A stretch of 64,000 nucleotides of DNA from Bretschneidera sinensis (Eukaryota; Streptophyta; Magnoliopsida; Brassicales; Akaniaceae). The translations under genes were made by a program, and so were the position numbers. The notes beneath the pieces were generated by a model. That model did no database searches. It was not told where the DNA came from and saw nothing but the letters and a program-made list of their open reading frames with translations. Positions 22,071 to 31,692 of the stretch are shown in pieces (position 1 is the first letter of the stretch; each line of letters begins with the position of its first letter). The stretch covers positions 23,006,727 through 23,070,726 of the forward strand of contig CM043703.1 of assembly GCA_023935145.1 (NCBI GenBank), in the 5' to 3' direction.

Positions 22071-22360
22071 CACATGGTTCATGTTTGGATGGTAGATTAT
22101 GGAGAAGATGAAGAACCATGGCTAGAAGGAGATAAGTTTTCTGGATATAGCGAGGGGATGGTGTGTAAGGCTTAGGCAAGACAGTTATCCATGGCGATGA
22201 GAAGATGGCTAGGTCATCCATGGAGAGTGGACTTTTCCATAGAAATAGAAGAGATTAAAGCATCGAGACAATGGTTGTTAGCTTCAGCTGTATCGATGAG
22301 GGGGGTGGGTCACTGTCTTGGTGAAAACCTTCAAGCAAGTCTCATCAGCCATAACATAAG

Positions 22361-22377
22361 GACAATGAAAGCACCAA
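22361..22377 (-). other. Primer-binding site of element G unit 1
   Basis: Minus strand ttggtgctttcattgtc directly abuts the LTR end at 22,378. TGG at the start is expected of tRNA-primed retroelements; I cannot name the tRNA. The following ATG (22,352-22,350) opens MADETCLKVFTKTVTHPP, a short frame that ends after about 20 codons in copy 1. Confidence 0.6.
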
Positions 22378-22766
22378 TGTAACAACTAAAATGATTAATC
22401 GGTTGCAAAATTGGATAAATCCCAAAATGGGTATAAATATTGATATATTGATTCAACAATGCAATTACAACGAATGAAATGAATGAAATTGACAGATAGT
22501 TGCTAGATTTCGAGGACTAGCACCTCTAAAGAAATTCAGAGAAGATGATAGAGATATCTTTGATTTATAGATACCCTTCTACTAGGATCTATTAATAACT
22601 TATATAACATTTTACTATACTAACTTTCCTATATTTTATTCTTACAGTTAATCCTTCCAAATTACATTCCGATATAACCTTTTGCTATAACAACTTTCTT
22701 ATATTATCTCCTTACAACTCATCCCTCCAAATTACATTTCTCTAGCCTTAACTCCCGTTCGTAACA
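22378..22766 (-). mobile_element. LTR shared by both units of element G
   Basis: 389 bp, homologous along its whole length to 34,126-34,498. Plus-strand ends tgtaacaac and cgtaaca. It is flanked by unit 1's leader on the left and unit 2's 3' end on the right, so one LTR sits between two interiors. No TATA box is obvious; the sequence is AT-rich with repeated ttacaactcatccctccaaa-type words. Confidence 0.82.
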
Positions 22767-23290
22767 TTCCATAATCCATCAAATAACCTTGAGGAGGTTC
22801 AAGTAATGCTCTCATTAGGAACCTCATAAATGAAGTCAATAGTAAAGAATAAGAAGAGAAGCCCAGATTCTACAATTGCCTTTGTCCCTAGCACATAACC
22901 AAGAATAAAGACACCATAAAGCTCAATCATGATCCCAACAGTGATATTGGATATTGTAGAACAAACTTCATTCTTAAATCTCCTTTTGTTGTTTTCTGCA
23001 AGAATTGGATTGAGATAAGGGTTCTCAAACGGTGCTGGTGGCTCGCCATTAATGTTGTTTGATAAAGTCCAAATTGTATTCCTCAACATAGAGAGTTTTG
23101 AGTGCTCATTCAACTTTGCCAAGAATGGTTTAAGTGATCCATTACTAGGAATAAAATCCTTACAACTCGGGAAATCACTAGCAATATTACCCAAGGCCCA
23201 TATCGCCTGATCTCTGACATCAATACTCTCAGAGCTAAAGAGTTGCACAAACATAGTGCCTATGCCATGCTCAATGACAACTCATATATA
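22767..23290 (-). pseudogene. Importin-alpha ARM-repeat fragment, copy 2, with element G 3' end
   Basis: Reads MFVQLFSSESIDVRDQAIWA, LGNIASDFPS, LNEHSKLSMLRNTIWTLSNN, PPAPFENPYLNPILAEN, then NKRRFKNEVCSTISNIT. The last part corresponds to KKEACWTISNITAG of a later ARM repeat, so about 100 native residues are skipped, without introns. After TISNIT the frame continues for about 45 codons (ELYGVFILGYVLGTKAIVES) that I cannot assign firmly, to a stop near 22,799. More complete on this side than copy 1. Confidence 0.88.
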
Positions 23291-23480
23291 AAGCAAAGCA
23301 TGATCAATTACCACCTCTCTTGGAGGCGATCTAGCAAACATCATGTGGGCATCTCTAATTGTGTCATAGTCAAATATATGAATAAAGATGGCATGACCAA
23401 AAGAGTTAGAAACAAACACAAATAAAAAAATCTATGCCATGAACTTGTTTCTTTATTTTCAAGCCTGGTAACGCAGCACC
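23291..23480 (-). pseudogene. Probable PPR-protein fragment, copy 2
   Basis: Frame fragments LPGLKIKKQVHGIDF, VFVSNSFGHA and DTIRDAHMMFARSPPREVV line up with copy 1 and with the PPR pattern; the KKQVHG motif is clearer here than in copy 1. Stops and small indels separate the pieces. Confidence 0.55.
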
Positions 23481-23665
23481 AATAACCACCCATTGAAAAC
23501 CATTATCAATCACGTTGTTGATATCAAATGCAAAAACTGTAAGTGGCCTCTTTTAATCAAACTTAAGAGTACCTGGGTGAAAGAAAGCATCCATAGCATG
23601 AGTAAAGAGCAAACAAAAATCATATGCATAAAGCCTATAGGAATTCATTGCCAAAACCCCATCTG
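23481..23665 (-). pseudogene. GLR fragment, copy 2
   Basis: In the ORF 23,735-23,553 the GRAS-derived SSFRVDSDGVLAMN runs without a break into SYRLYAYDFCLLFTHAMDAF, the GLR-like part, ending GTLKFD and a stop. Downstream KRPLTVFAFDINNVIDNGFQ is readable. The later part WIGYWLIFYGLS of copy 1 is absent here, so the two copies differ by an internal deletion of about 100 bp. Confidence 0.72.
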
Positions 23666-23910
23666 AGTCAACCCGGAAACTTGACTCGTTTAGCTCCTGA
23701 ATTGGGTTCAGAATCGGTTCAAACTCGAAGTTCATATCAAGAAACTTTAATCACAAAGATTACTGCATGTAGCCAATAGAGACCGGCCCGAAAACTTGCC
23801 CAGATCCATAGTGGTTATACTTGAGATCATGAGTCGAGCCGGTTTTTTCTTCACTTTTGCTGATGGCAAAGTGGTTGTGGGAATATCTATAGATCCCCAC
23901 CAAATTATCC
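23666..23910 (-). pseudogene. GRAS fragment, copy 2
   Basis: Reads TTLPSAKVKKKPARLMI, LGKFSGRSLLATCSNLCD, then after a small deletion NFEFEPILNPIQELNESSFR. It is closer to the GRAS consensus than copy 1 in EPILNPIQELNESSFRVDSD and worse in the LRDF region. Both copies contain the same boundary with the GLR piece. Confidence 0.72.
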
Positions 23911-23967
23911 AAGGCATGGTAGGGTGAGTTGATTGAACAACTCGGTAGTACCTAATTCATGAAGTAG

Positions 23968-24180
23968 TCAATTATTGCTTAGTGATGTAAGAATTTCGTT
24001 AGGAATTTTGAAATCTGAGGTGAACACCTTATTATCAAAACCAAAATCCATATCGATAATGCTTGAATATGCCCCAATTGATGGCTCATTTAAGTGTTCA
24101 TTTGTGTTAGAAAAGCTCACTGTGGTTAATAGAGGTAGAGTAGGCGGATTATGGTGTGGAAATAAAGGGGAAAAGGCCAA
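23968..24180 (-). pseudogene. Unrecognised N-terminal-like ORF of element G, copy 2
   Basis: 70 codons, MAFSPLFPHHNPPTLPLLTT to FKIPNEILTSLSNN, collinear with 21,983-21,708. Frame kept between copies despite many substitutions, though both come from one ancestor and no test of selection can be done by eye. Element C inserted about 100 bp further upstream of this ORF. Confidence 0.5.
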
Positions 24181-24802
24181 ACCCTACATGGTTCGTGTTT
24201 GGATGGTAGATTGTTGAGAATAAGACGAAGAACTATGGCTAGAAGGAGATGAGTTTTCTAAATATGGTGAGAGGATGGTGCGTAAGTGTAATACTCGTGT
24301 TCATAAAATAAGAGTAAGAAGTATTTTTACATTTATTATATTGATTTAAATCCATTGATGAAAGATTTAGTATTAATTTGAAATATAATATTGAAAATTT
24401 TGTTGAAAAGAGTTAGAAATTTTTTTAGAAGAAAGTACTGAAATTTTTTGAAATTTGAAATTGAACTAAAAGAATTTTGAAGAAAAATATTGACTGAAGT
24501 TGAGGAAAATAATTTTAAAAAAAAATTGGAAGAAAATATAAATTTTTGTATTTCTTTATAATTTTTATAAAATTTTTGGAAGGAAAAAAAGATGAAAAAT
24601 TTATTTTTTTTTAAAGAGAAAATGGCACAACTGTAATTATGTAATGGCAAAATGGTAAATTTTAAATTATGGCAGAATTGTAAATACCGATGACAAATAC
24701 ATAAATTATATTAAATAAATAAAAAAAAAAAACAAAACAACAGACTTCACGTGAAAGCGGTGAAGCAATGAGGAAAAAAAAAAAGACGTGAAGATGTTAA
24801 CA

Positions 24803-24804
<2 letters not shown>

Positions 24805-24882
<78 letters not shown>
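24805..24882. repeat. (AT)39 microsatellite
   Basis: Uninterrupted AT dinucleotides for 78 bp inside the 5' LTR of element C. The right LTR has only ataaatatatattatt at the same place (32,212-32,227), so the tract grew after insertion of the element. Confidence 0.98.
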
Positions 24883-24886
<4 letters not shown>

Positions 24887-26131
24887 AAGAAAAATGGTGA
24901 AGAACATAGGTTCTGAGAACCCATGTGTAATATTAATATCAACATTGATATTAGTATAAAACAATATTATAATATTAAAAAAATTCAAAGCCTTATATTA
25001 GTCTTTGAAAGCTCAGAGGCATTTATTCTTTCAAATTCTGTAGTTTTCCTTCTTTCTTCAATTCAAATTCTTAGCAAAAAGTTATAAAGAAAACTTCTCT
25101 AATATTAGAGATAATTATAGTCATCCAATTACAATTGCAAGATTTCATCACATTTAGGGTAAATTTTCAATAAGATTCATAACTAAATAATTATATTGTT
25201 TGAATTAAGTTGTGAAATAGTAAGATTTATAAAAGTTTATGATTAGGTGTTGGTGATCAACAATCTCAAGAAATTGCTGAAATGAGTAGGAAATGCAAGG
25301 AGGTGATCCACAGGTAGCTTTAAGTGCTATGTGGTGACTTAGATTTACTTTCAGTGATCGAGACCAATCAAAATAAGAATTTATGATACTTGAATGAATT
25401 GTTAAATTATAATGATTGGATGATGTATTTTCTGCTATGTATGATAATTGATTGATTTATTGATTAGTGATTAAATAATATGTTGAAAATTAATTATATA
25501 AGAATTTATATTTTAAAAAGGATGGATTAATGAAAAATATGCTAAGAAGTTATATGAAATTTCTGAAAATATGATTGAAAAATTGATATGATATATAATG
25601 AGACAATTTAATAAATATGATAAGAATAATAATTTTGAGAAAGAGCTAGATAGTTAAATTGAATGTTTTGATGTATGCTTGCTTACATGTTATTGCTTAT
25701 ATGCATAAAAGGAAAGACCAGGAAAGCAGATGGTTTGGTTGAGAATACTAGGAAGGTAGCTAGTCTGGCTGAAACATGTCGACATATAGGAAGACGTTCT
25801 CAGATGATAATATGAAATGATCTGATGAGAAAGAAATAAAGATAATTTAAATTCATGAATTATATTTGTTTTTAATATTTATTATTAATGGCTAAGATAC
25901 TAAAGAATCAGTTTTGATTATTAAATGATTGATAGATAGATAAGTCTCATAATGAGACAATTTTGGTGATAAATGAATAGAAATGATGATATAATAAAGA
26001 ATAGTATTATTGATTGTTTGTATGATATGAACTTTATGATCATATTAAATTGGAAATATTAAATTAATAAAATATATGAGATATATGTATCGAAAAATGA
26101 TAACTTGATAATTTATTTATTAAGAGAAATT

Positions 26132-26475
26132 GATAAATGGTTGAATTAGAATATTAGAAGAGATATATGGTTAATTATGTTGATTTAACAATGAATGAAT
26201 ATAACTAGAAGTATCCAAATCGAATACTTCTAGTAAATTTATTTCACTGAGCTTTTGAAACTCACTCCTCATTGTTAAACAATTTTAGGTAACAGGTAAG
26301 ACAGATAAATGGTTGAATTAGAATATGAGAAGAGATATATGGTTAATTATGTTGATTTAACAATGAATGAATATAACTAGAAGTATCCAAAACGAATACT
26401 TCTAGTAAATTTATTTCACTGAGCTTTTGAAACTCACTCCTCATTGTTAAACAATTTCAGGTAACAGGTAAGACA
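26132..26475. repeat. 172-bp tandem duplication in the 5' LTR of element C
   Basis: Two nearly identical units, 26,132-26,303 and 26,304-26,475, both starting gataaatggttgaattagaa. The right LTR has a single unit (about 33,419-33,590). Each unit contains the 11-bp perfect inverted repeat actagaagtat/atacttctagt. Confidence 0.95.
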
Positions 26476-26767
26476 GATAAATTTGTGAGCTGAGATCCAG
26501 ACTGAGTTATTAACTGTAAGTCTCGTGGTCCATATCCTCATACTAATGGAAGAAAAAAATTTGTAGATATTCATGCATCTTTAGTACATTGTATATATTG
26601 TTTCAAATGGGATATTAATAATGTAACTCCCCTGTTGAGGGTTGATGTATATATATTTTCAGTCGATGTATGTTTTTATATTGTTGCATATATGTGTCGT
26701 GTTAGGATTTCAAAACGTGATGACACTATCTCGGGGGTAGCCAACTCAGGATGGGTCATTACAGTTT

Positions 26768-26778
26768 TGGTATCAGAG
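26768..26778 (+). other. Primer-binding site of element C
   Basis: tggtatcagag, complementary to the initiator-Met tRNA 3' end, four bases after the LTR end at 26,763. Confidence 0.92.
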
Positions 26779-26851
26779 TATTAGGTTTTATGATTCTGTA
26801 GACTGCATAAAAATTTAAAGAAGTGGAAGATTTAAATAAATTATATTTTAA

Positions 26852-28190
26852 TGCAGAGTCTGAGGGTGACATGTGGACATGTTAGAGCCAGAGGTGGAGT
26901 ACTGAACCAAATAGGATGTGCTAGACCACCAATATTTAGAAGAACTAAAGTTGAGAGGGAGGTTGAGTCTATGGTTCATGCAAGGGAACAGGTTGCTAGT
27001 ACAACTGGTACTAGTAGAGGCGGGTTATAATCTAATATTAAGATAGATGAGTTGAGAGAAGTTCTTGATTGTGCTATAGAAAGAATAATTGCGGCAGAAG
27101 AAATGGCTGATAATTTACAGAAGTAACTAGATGAAAGGGCTAGAACTGAACCTGATATGGTGAAACAAGAGGTTTATGAGGGAGTGGGTGTGTTTGAACA
27201 TGAGATGCAAGGCGATTGTTTTGTAAGATTTATTAAATTTAAACCTTAGTCTTTTAGAGGATCTATAAATCCTATTGAGGTTTAGCAGTAGATTAAACAT
27301 GTTGAGAAATATTTTGAAGTCTTACCAGTGACAGATAGACAGAAGGTTGATTTTGCTTCATTTAAGCTGAATATTCTGCCTAGATTGAGTACACAGGTAG
27401 ATTAACCCTCAACTTGGTGTAAGTTTAAGGATTTGTTTATTGCGAATTATTTTTCAGATACGTTTCGAGCATAGTAAGAGAGAGATTTTATTCATTAAAG
27501 GCTGAATACTTTATCTGTTGCTGAGTATGATAGTAGATTTATAGACCTATCGAGGTTTGTACTTGAGTTAGTAAATACGAAGGAGAAGAAATGTAAGAGA
27601 TTTTTAGAGGGGTTACACTATGAGATTCGAACTAAACTCTCTTATATGGGTATTGTGAATTATGCTATAATGATGGATAAAACATTACAGATTGAAAAAG
27701 ATGTGATGGAGTTTAGAGGTAAGAGGGACTGACTGAAGAGGTCTAAATTTGAGGAACCTAGATGAGGTAGTAGTATGAGTGTAAAGAGTGGGAGACCATT
27801 GTCATAAGGAACTGTGATGCAAAGTCAGAGGCAAACCAGATTTGTTGCTTCTATAGCTCAGAGTAATATTGGTGGGACTCTTAGATTTGGGAGACAAGCT
27901 ATGGTAATTGGAGGTTATGGTATATGAGTAAGTATACCACCAAGGGGAAGTGGTAATTTAATATATGATCGAGAGACAAAAGTTTGCAATAGATGTAATC
28001 AGACATAGTATCTATCTCCGAATTGTCCTACTCTAATGTGTTTTGTATGTGGTAAGGGAGGACATATTAGTGTAGATTGTCCAATGGGAAAATCTGTTAA
28101 GATAAGTTCTAGAGGTGTAGGGAGAAAATAGGTGGACAGAGGTTGTGGATCAGGGAGTATGCAAGGCAGAGGCAGAGAACCAGTAGCTAA
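26852..28190 (+). pseudogene. Element C gag
   Basis: From ATG at 26,852 (MQSLRVTCGHVRARGGVLNQ). Motifs of plant gypsy gag: KHVEKYFEVLPVTDRQKVDF, ASFKL, CKFKDLFIANYFSDTF, LNTLSVAEYDSRFIDLSRF, then a zinc knuckle CFVCGKGGHISVDC at about 28,039-28,080 preceded by a second, damaged one. At least a dozen in-frame stops, almost all TAG or TAA at positions where Gln or Trp is expected. Gag would assemble the particle; this copy cannot. Confidence 0.9.
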
Positions 28191-28790
28191 GAGATGACGT
28201 ATTGATCAGTTATAACCCAGAGATAGCAGAGTCTATGCATTGACCTAATAAGATGCACAGGCCACTCCTGATATTGTTATGGGTATGGTATCTATTCTTG
28301 ATAGACCTGCTAGATTATTGATTAATCCTGGTGCAACCCATTCTTTTGCATCCAATGTTTATATGAAATCTATTGATGCTTATGTTAGTCCTTTGATGTA
28401 TGCTGCTATTTTTAAGGTTCCTACTGGGGATAGGATTATTATCATGACAATTTATCAGGGTTGTGTGATTAGTATGGTTGATAGAGAATTTGAAGTTGAT
28501 TTATTGCCTTTAGATATGATAGATTTTGATTTAATTATGGAGATGAATTAGTTATCTACATATCATGCTTGGGTAGATTATTTGGTGTTCAGGATACCAA
28601 GATAAGAGGAGTTTAATTTTCAGGGAGAACATAAGATACTTGTCAATTATCTTATTTATGCCTTGACTGCAAGTAGATGGTTGAAGAAGTATTGTGAGGG
28701 GTATTTGGCGTATGTGGTGGATTCTAGAAATGAGATTAGAAAGTTAGAAGAAATTTCAGCTGTGAAAGATTTTTTTTGATGTGTTTCCTG
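28191..28790 (+). pseudogene. Element C aspartic protease
   Basis: Open stretch 28,279-28,551: LLINPGATHSFASNVYMKSI has the retropepsin motif as NPGATHSF where active copies have DSGATHSF, so the catalytic Asp and following residue are altered. FEVDLLPLDMIDFDLIMEMN follows, matching the protease end. Downstream are the linker words HAWVDY and FQGE. Inactive. Confidence 0.88.
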
Positions 28791-29600
28791 AGGAGTTGTC
28801 TGGTTTGCCTCCCCATAGGAAGATTGAGTTTTCTATTGAGATGATTCCGGGATCATTACCCATTTCTATAGCACCTTATAGAATGACGCTAGTTGAGTTG
28901 ATAGAATTGAAAGTTTAGTTTTAGGAGTTGTTAGATAAACAATTTATTCGACCTAGTATGTCGCCTTGGAGAGCCCCTGTGTTGTTCGTGAAGAAGAATG
29001 ATGGAATGATGAGGTTGTGTATTGATTATAGACAGTTGAATAAGATCACCATCAAGAATAAATATCCTATGCCTAAGATAGATGATTTATTTGAGCAGTT
29101 ACAGGGGCTAGGGTGTTTTCTAAGATAGACCCGAGATCGAGTTATCATCAGTTGAAGATAAAGGACTGGACGTGCCTAAGACTGCTTTTAGGACACGTTA
29201 TAGCCATCATGAGTTCCTTGTTATGCCATTTGTGTTAACTAATGCTCTTGCAGCATTTATAGATTTAATGAATCAGGTGTTTAACCATTCTTGGATATAT
29301 TTGTGATTGTATTTATTGATGATATCTTGGTGTATTCCAAGAATGAAGAGGAACATGTTCAACATTAGAGATAGTGTTGGAAATTCTGAAAAGAGAGAAA
29401 TTGTATGCAAAGTTCTCTAAGTGTGAGTTTTGGTTGAACAAAATATATTTCTTGGGGCATGTTGTGCCAGGAGATGGTATAGCAGTTGACCCACAAAAAA
29501 TGGAGACAATGTTGAATTGGGAAAGACCAACTAGCGTGACTGAAATTAAAAGTTTTTTGGGGTTGGCTGGTTATTATAGGAGGTTTATCTAGAATTTTTC
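28791..29600 (+). pseudogene. Element C reverse transcriptase
   Basis: Readable order: [67 protein letters not shown], frameshift, [27 protein letters not shown] catalytic box (about 29,308-29,345, IDD), then 29,374-29,592 [53 protein letters not shown]. This is chromovirus-type RT. Frameshifts near 29,125 and 29,290 and stops kill it. Confidence 0.92.
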
Positions 29601-30185
29601 TATTCTTGTTGTACCATTGACCAGATTGACCAAGAAGGAAGTGAAGTTTACATGGTCAAAAGAATGTGAGAAGAGTTTCCAGCTGTTGGAAGAGAAATTG
29701 ACTACTACTTCGGTATTAGTGCTTCCTTCTGGTGATGAAGGATTTGTGGTATATAGTGATGTGTCGCATCATGAGTTGGGATGTGTGTTGATGCAACATG
29801 AGAGAATTATAGCCTATGCTTCTAGGTAATTGAAGAACCATGAGAGAAATTACCCGACTCATGATTTAGAATTGGCAGCCATAGTTTTTGCTTTGAAGAA
29901 TTAGAGACATCATCTGTATGGAGCCACTTGTGAAATTTTTACTGATCATAAAAGTTTAACGCATTTACCTACCTAGATAAAGTTGAATTGAGGCAGAGGA
30001 GATGGATGGAGTTTATTAGTGACTATGACTGTACAATTTACTATCATCCAGAGAAGGCTAATGTAGTAGCGGATGCATTGAGTAGAAAGTCTATAGGGAG
30101 ATTAGCTGATATTGGGAGTCATTATATTAGCTGGATAGTAGAATTGAGAGAAATAAAAATGCAGTTGTGTATCAGTGATAAATGA
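29601..30185 (+). pseudogene. Element C RNase H
   Basis: 29,617-29,829 reads MTRLTKKEVKFTWSKECEKS, TSVLVLPSGDEGFVVYSDVS, HHELGCVLMQHERIIAYASR; 29,988-30,185 reads MRQRRWMEFISDYDCTIYYH, PEKANVVADALSRKS. The Asp of YSD and of FTDHKS (about 29,940) are present. Degrades the RNA template during reverse transcription in active elements. Stops at 29,830 and 29,905 and others interrupt. Confidence 0.92.
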
Positions 30186-30379
30186 GTATTGATGGCAAAT
30201 ATGGTGGTACAATCTTCTATTATTGATCGCTTGTTACAGATGTAGAGTAGAGATGAAGGGATAAAGAAGATCAGATAGGAAGTATTGAGTGGGAAACCGA
30301 CTGAGTTTAGAATTAGAGAAGATGGTATGGTGGTATTGGGATATAGAGTTTATGTTCCCAATGATGTTGAGATGAGAAA

Positions 30380-31210
30380 GGAGATACTAAGATAGGCTCA
30401 TGATTCTGTGTAGTCTATGCACCCAGGTAATAATAAGATGTACAAAGGGTTGAGACAGAATTATTGGTGGTCAGGGATGAAAAAGAATGTGGCTGAGTAT
30501 ATTTCTAGATGTTTGATTTGTCAACAGGTGAAGTCTGAAAATAGACATCCGGAAAGTTTATTATAGCCTCTTCCAGTACCTGAATGGCCATGGGAGAATG
30601 TGAGTATGGATTTTGTTTCTGGTTTTCCTTGTACCCAAAGAGGTCATGATTTTGTATGGGTTATAGTGGATAGACTTTCTAAGTCTTCGCATTTTCTTCC
30701 TATTAAAACTACCTGGAGTCCTGAAAAGTTGGTTGAATGGTATGTAGTGGAGATTGTGAGATTACATGGAGCACCTTTGAGCATTGTATCAGATAGAGAT
30801 TCTAGATTTACTTCTAGATTTTGGAGGGGTTTTCAGAAAGCTATGGGTACACATTTGCAGTTTAGTACAGCTTTTCATCCTCAAACTGATGGGTAGACAA
30901 AGAGAATCATCATAATACTAGAAGATTGTTGAAGGCAAGTGTATTGAGTTTTTTAGTGAGCTGGGATGCTTATTTACCTTTGCTCGAGTTTGCATACAAT
31001 AATCAGTATCAAACTAGTATTGGGATAGAACCATTTAACGCTTTATGTGGTAGAAGGTGCAGAACTCCAGTATGTTGGGAAGAAGTTGGAGAAAGAAAGA
31101 TATTTGGTCCAGAAATGATAGATTTGACTACTGAGAGGATCAAACTGGTTAGAGAGAACCTTAAAGCAGCACAGAATAGACATAAGGGATATGTTGATAA
31201 TAGAAGATGA
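30380..31210 (+). pseudogene. Element C integrase
   Basis: Zinc-binding part is degenerate near 30,410-30,540 (HPG, MKKNVAEYISRCLICQQVK). Core 30,600-30,896 reads MSMDFVSGFPCTQRGHDFVW, VDRLSKSSHFLPI, RLHGAPLSIVSDRDSRFTSR, TAFHPQTDG; both catalytic Asp regions are kept, but a stop and a frameshift follow HPQTDG, where the catalytic Glu should be. 30,926-31,210 continues with LPLLEFAYNNQYQTSIGIEP and GRRCRTPVCWEEVGER. Confidence 0.92.
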
Positions 31211-31239
31211 CTTCTTAAGTTTCACGTTGGCGACTGTGT

Positions 31240-31692
31240 GTATTTGAAGATATCTCTGTGGAAATGTGTATTGAGATTTAAAAAGAAAGGGAAGTTGAGT
31301 CCGAGATTTGTGGGGCCCTATGAGGTGATTGAAAGAGTTTGACCAGTAGCATATAGATTGGATTTGCCTCTGGAGTTAAAGTAATTGCACAATGTGTTTC
31401 ATGTTTCCTTTTTGAGGAAGTGTTTATATGATGAATCCATAGTTTTCAGAGTCAGGCTGTAGAATTTCAGGAAGATTTGACTTTTATGCAAGTACTAGTC
31501 AGAATTCTAGACAAAAAGGAACAAGTCTTGCGTAATAAAGTTATTCCTTTAGTTCAAGTGTTATAGTAGAACAAAGATGTTGAATAAATTACTTTAGAGC
31601 ATGAGGCAAGAATGAGAAAAAAGTACCCCTAGTTTTTTCATAAGTTAGGTAAGGAAATTTCGGGGATGAAATTTTTATAAGGTGGGTAGAAT
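31240..31692 (+). pseudogene. Element C integrase tail, chromodomain-like, and polypurine tract
   Basis: The words GPYEVIERV, PVAYRLDLPLELK, LHNVFHVSFLRKCLYD and a later ILDKKEQVLRNKVIPLVQV-like reading followed by EHEARMRKKYP-like wording fit the C-terminal region of Tekay-type chromoviruses, whose chromodomain directs insertion to heterochromatin. The reading is broken by stops and the chromodomain call is tentative. The polypurine tract (aaggtgggtagaa) is 31,679-31,691. Confidence 0.7.

Larger units (their letters stand above)
24287..26763 (+). mobile_element. 5' LTR of element C
   Basis: 2,477 bp, TGTAATACTCGTG...GGGTCATTACA. Compared with the right LTR it has gained an (AT)39 tract (24,805-24,882) and a 172-bp tandem duplication (26,132-26,475). 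It contains the perfect hairpin 26,204-26,234. Rich in A+T; the last 100 bp carry the conserved word ctcgggggtRgccaactcRg found in both LTRs. Confidence 0.93.

Noticed and set aside
24336..24650. 104-codon ORF on the minus strand (also 32,213-31,974)
   Set aside because: Lies in both LTRs of element C, Phe/Lys-rich from AT composition, no motif.
26768..26778. tggtatcagag strings as tRNA genes
   Set aside because: They are primer-binding sites (also at 11,936, 40,231 and 48,492) of LTR elements; no cloverleaf surrounds them.
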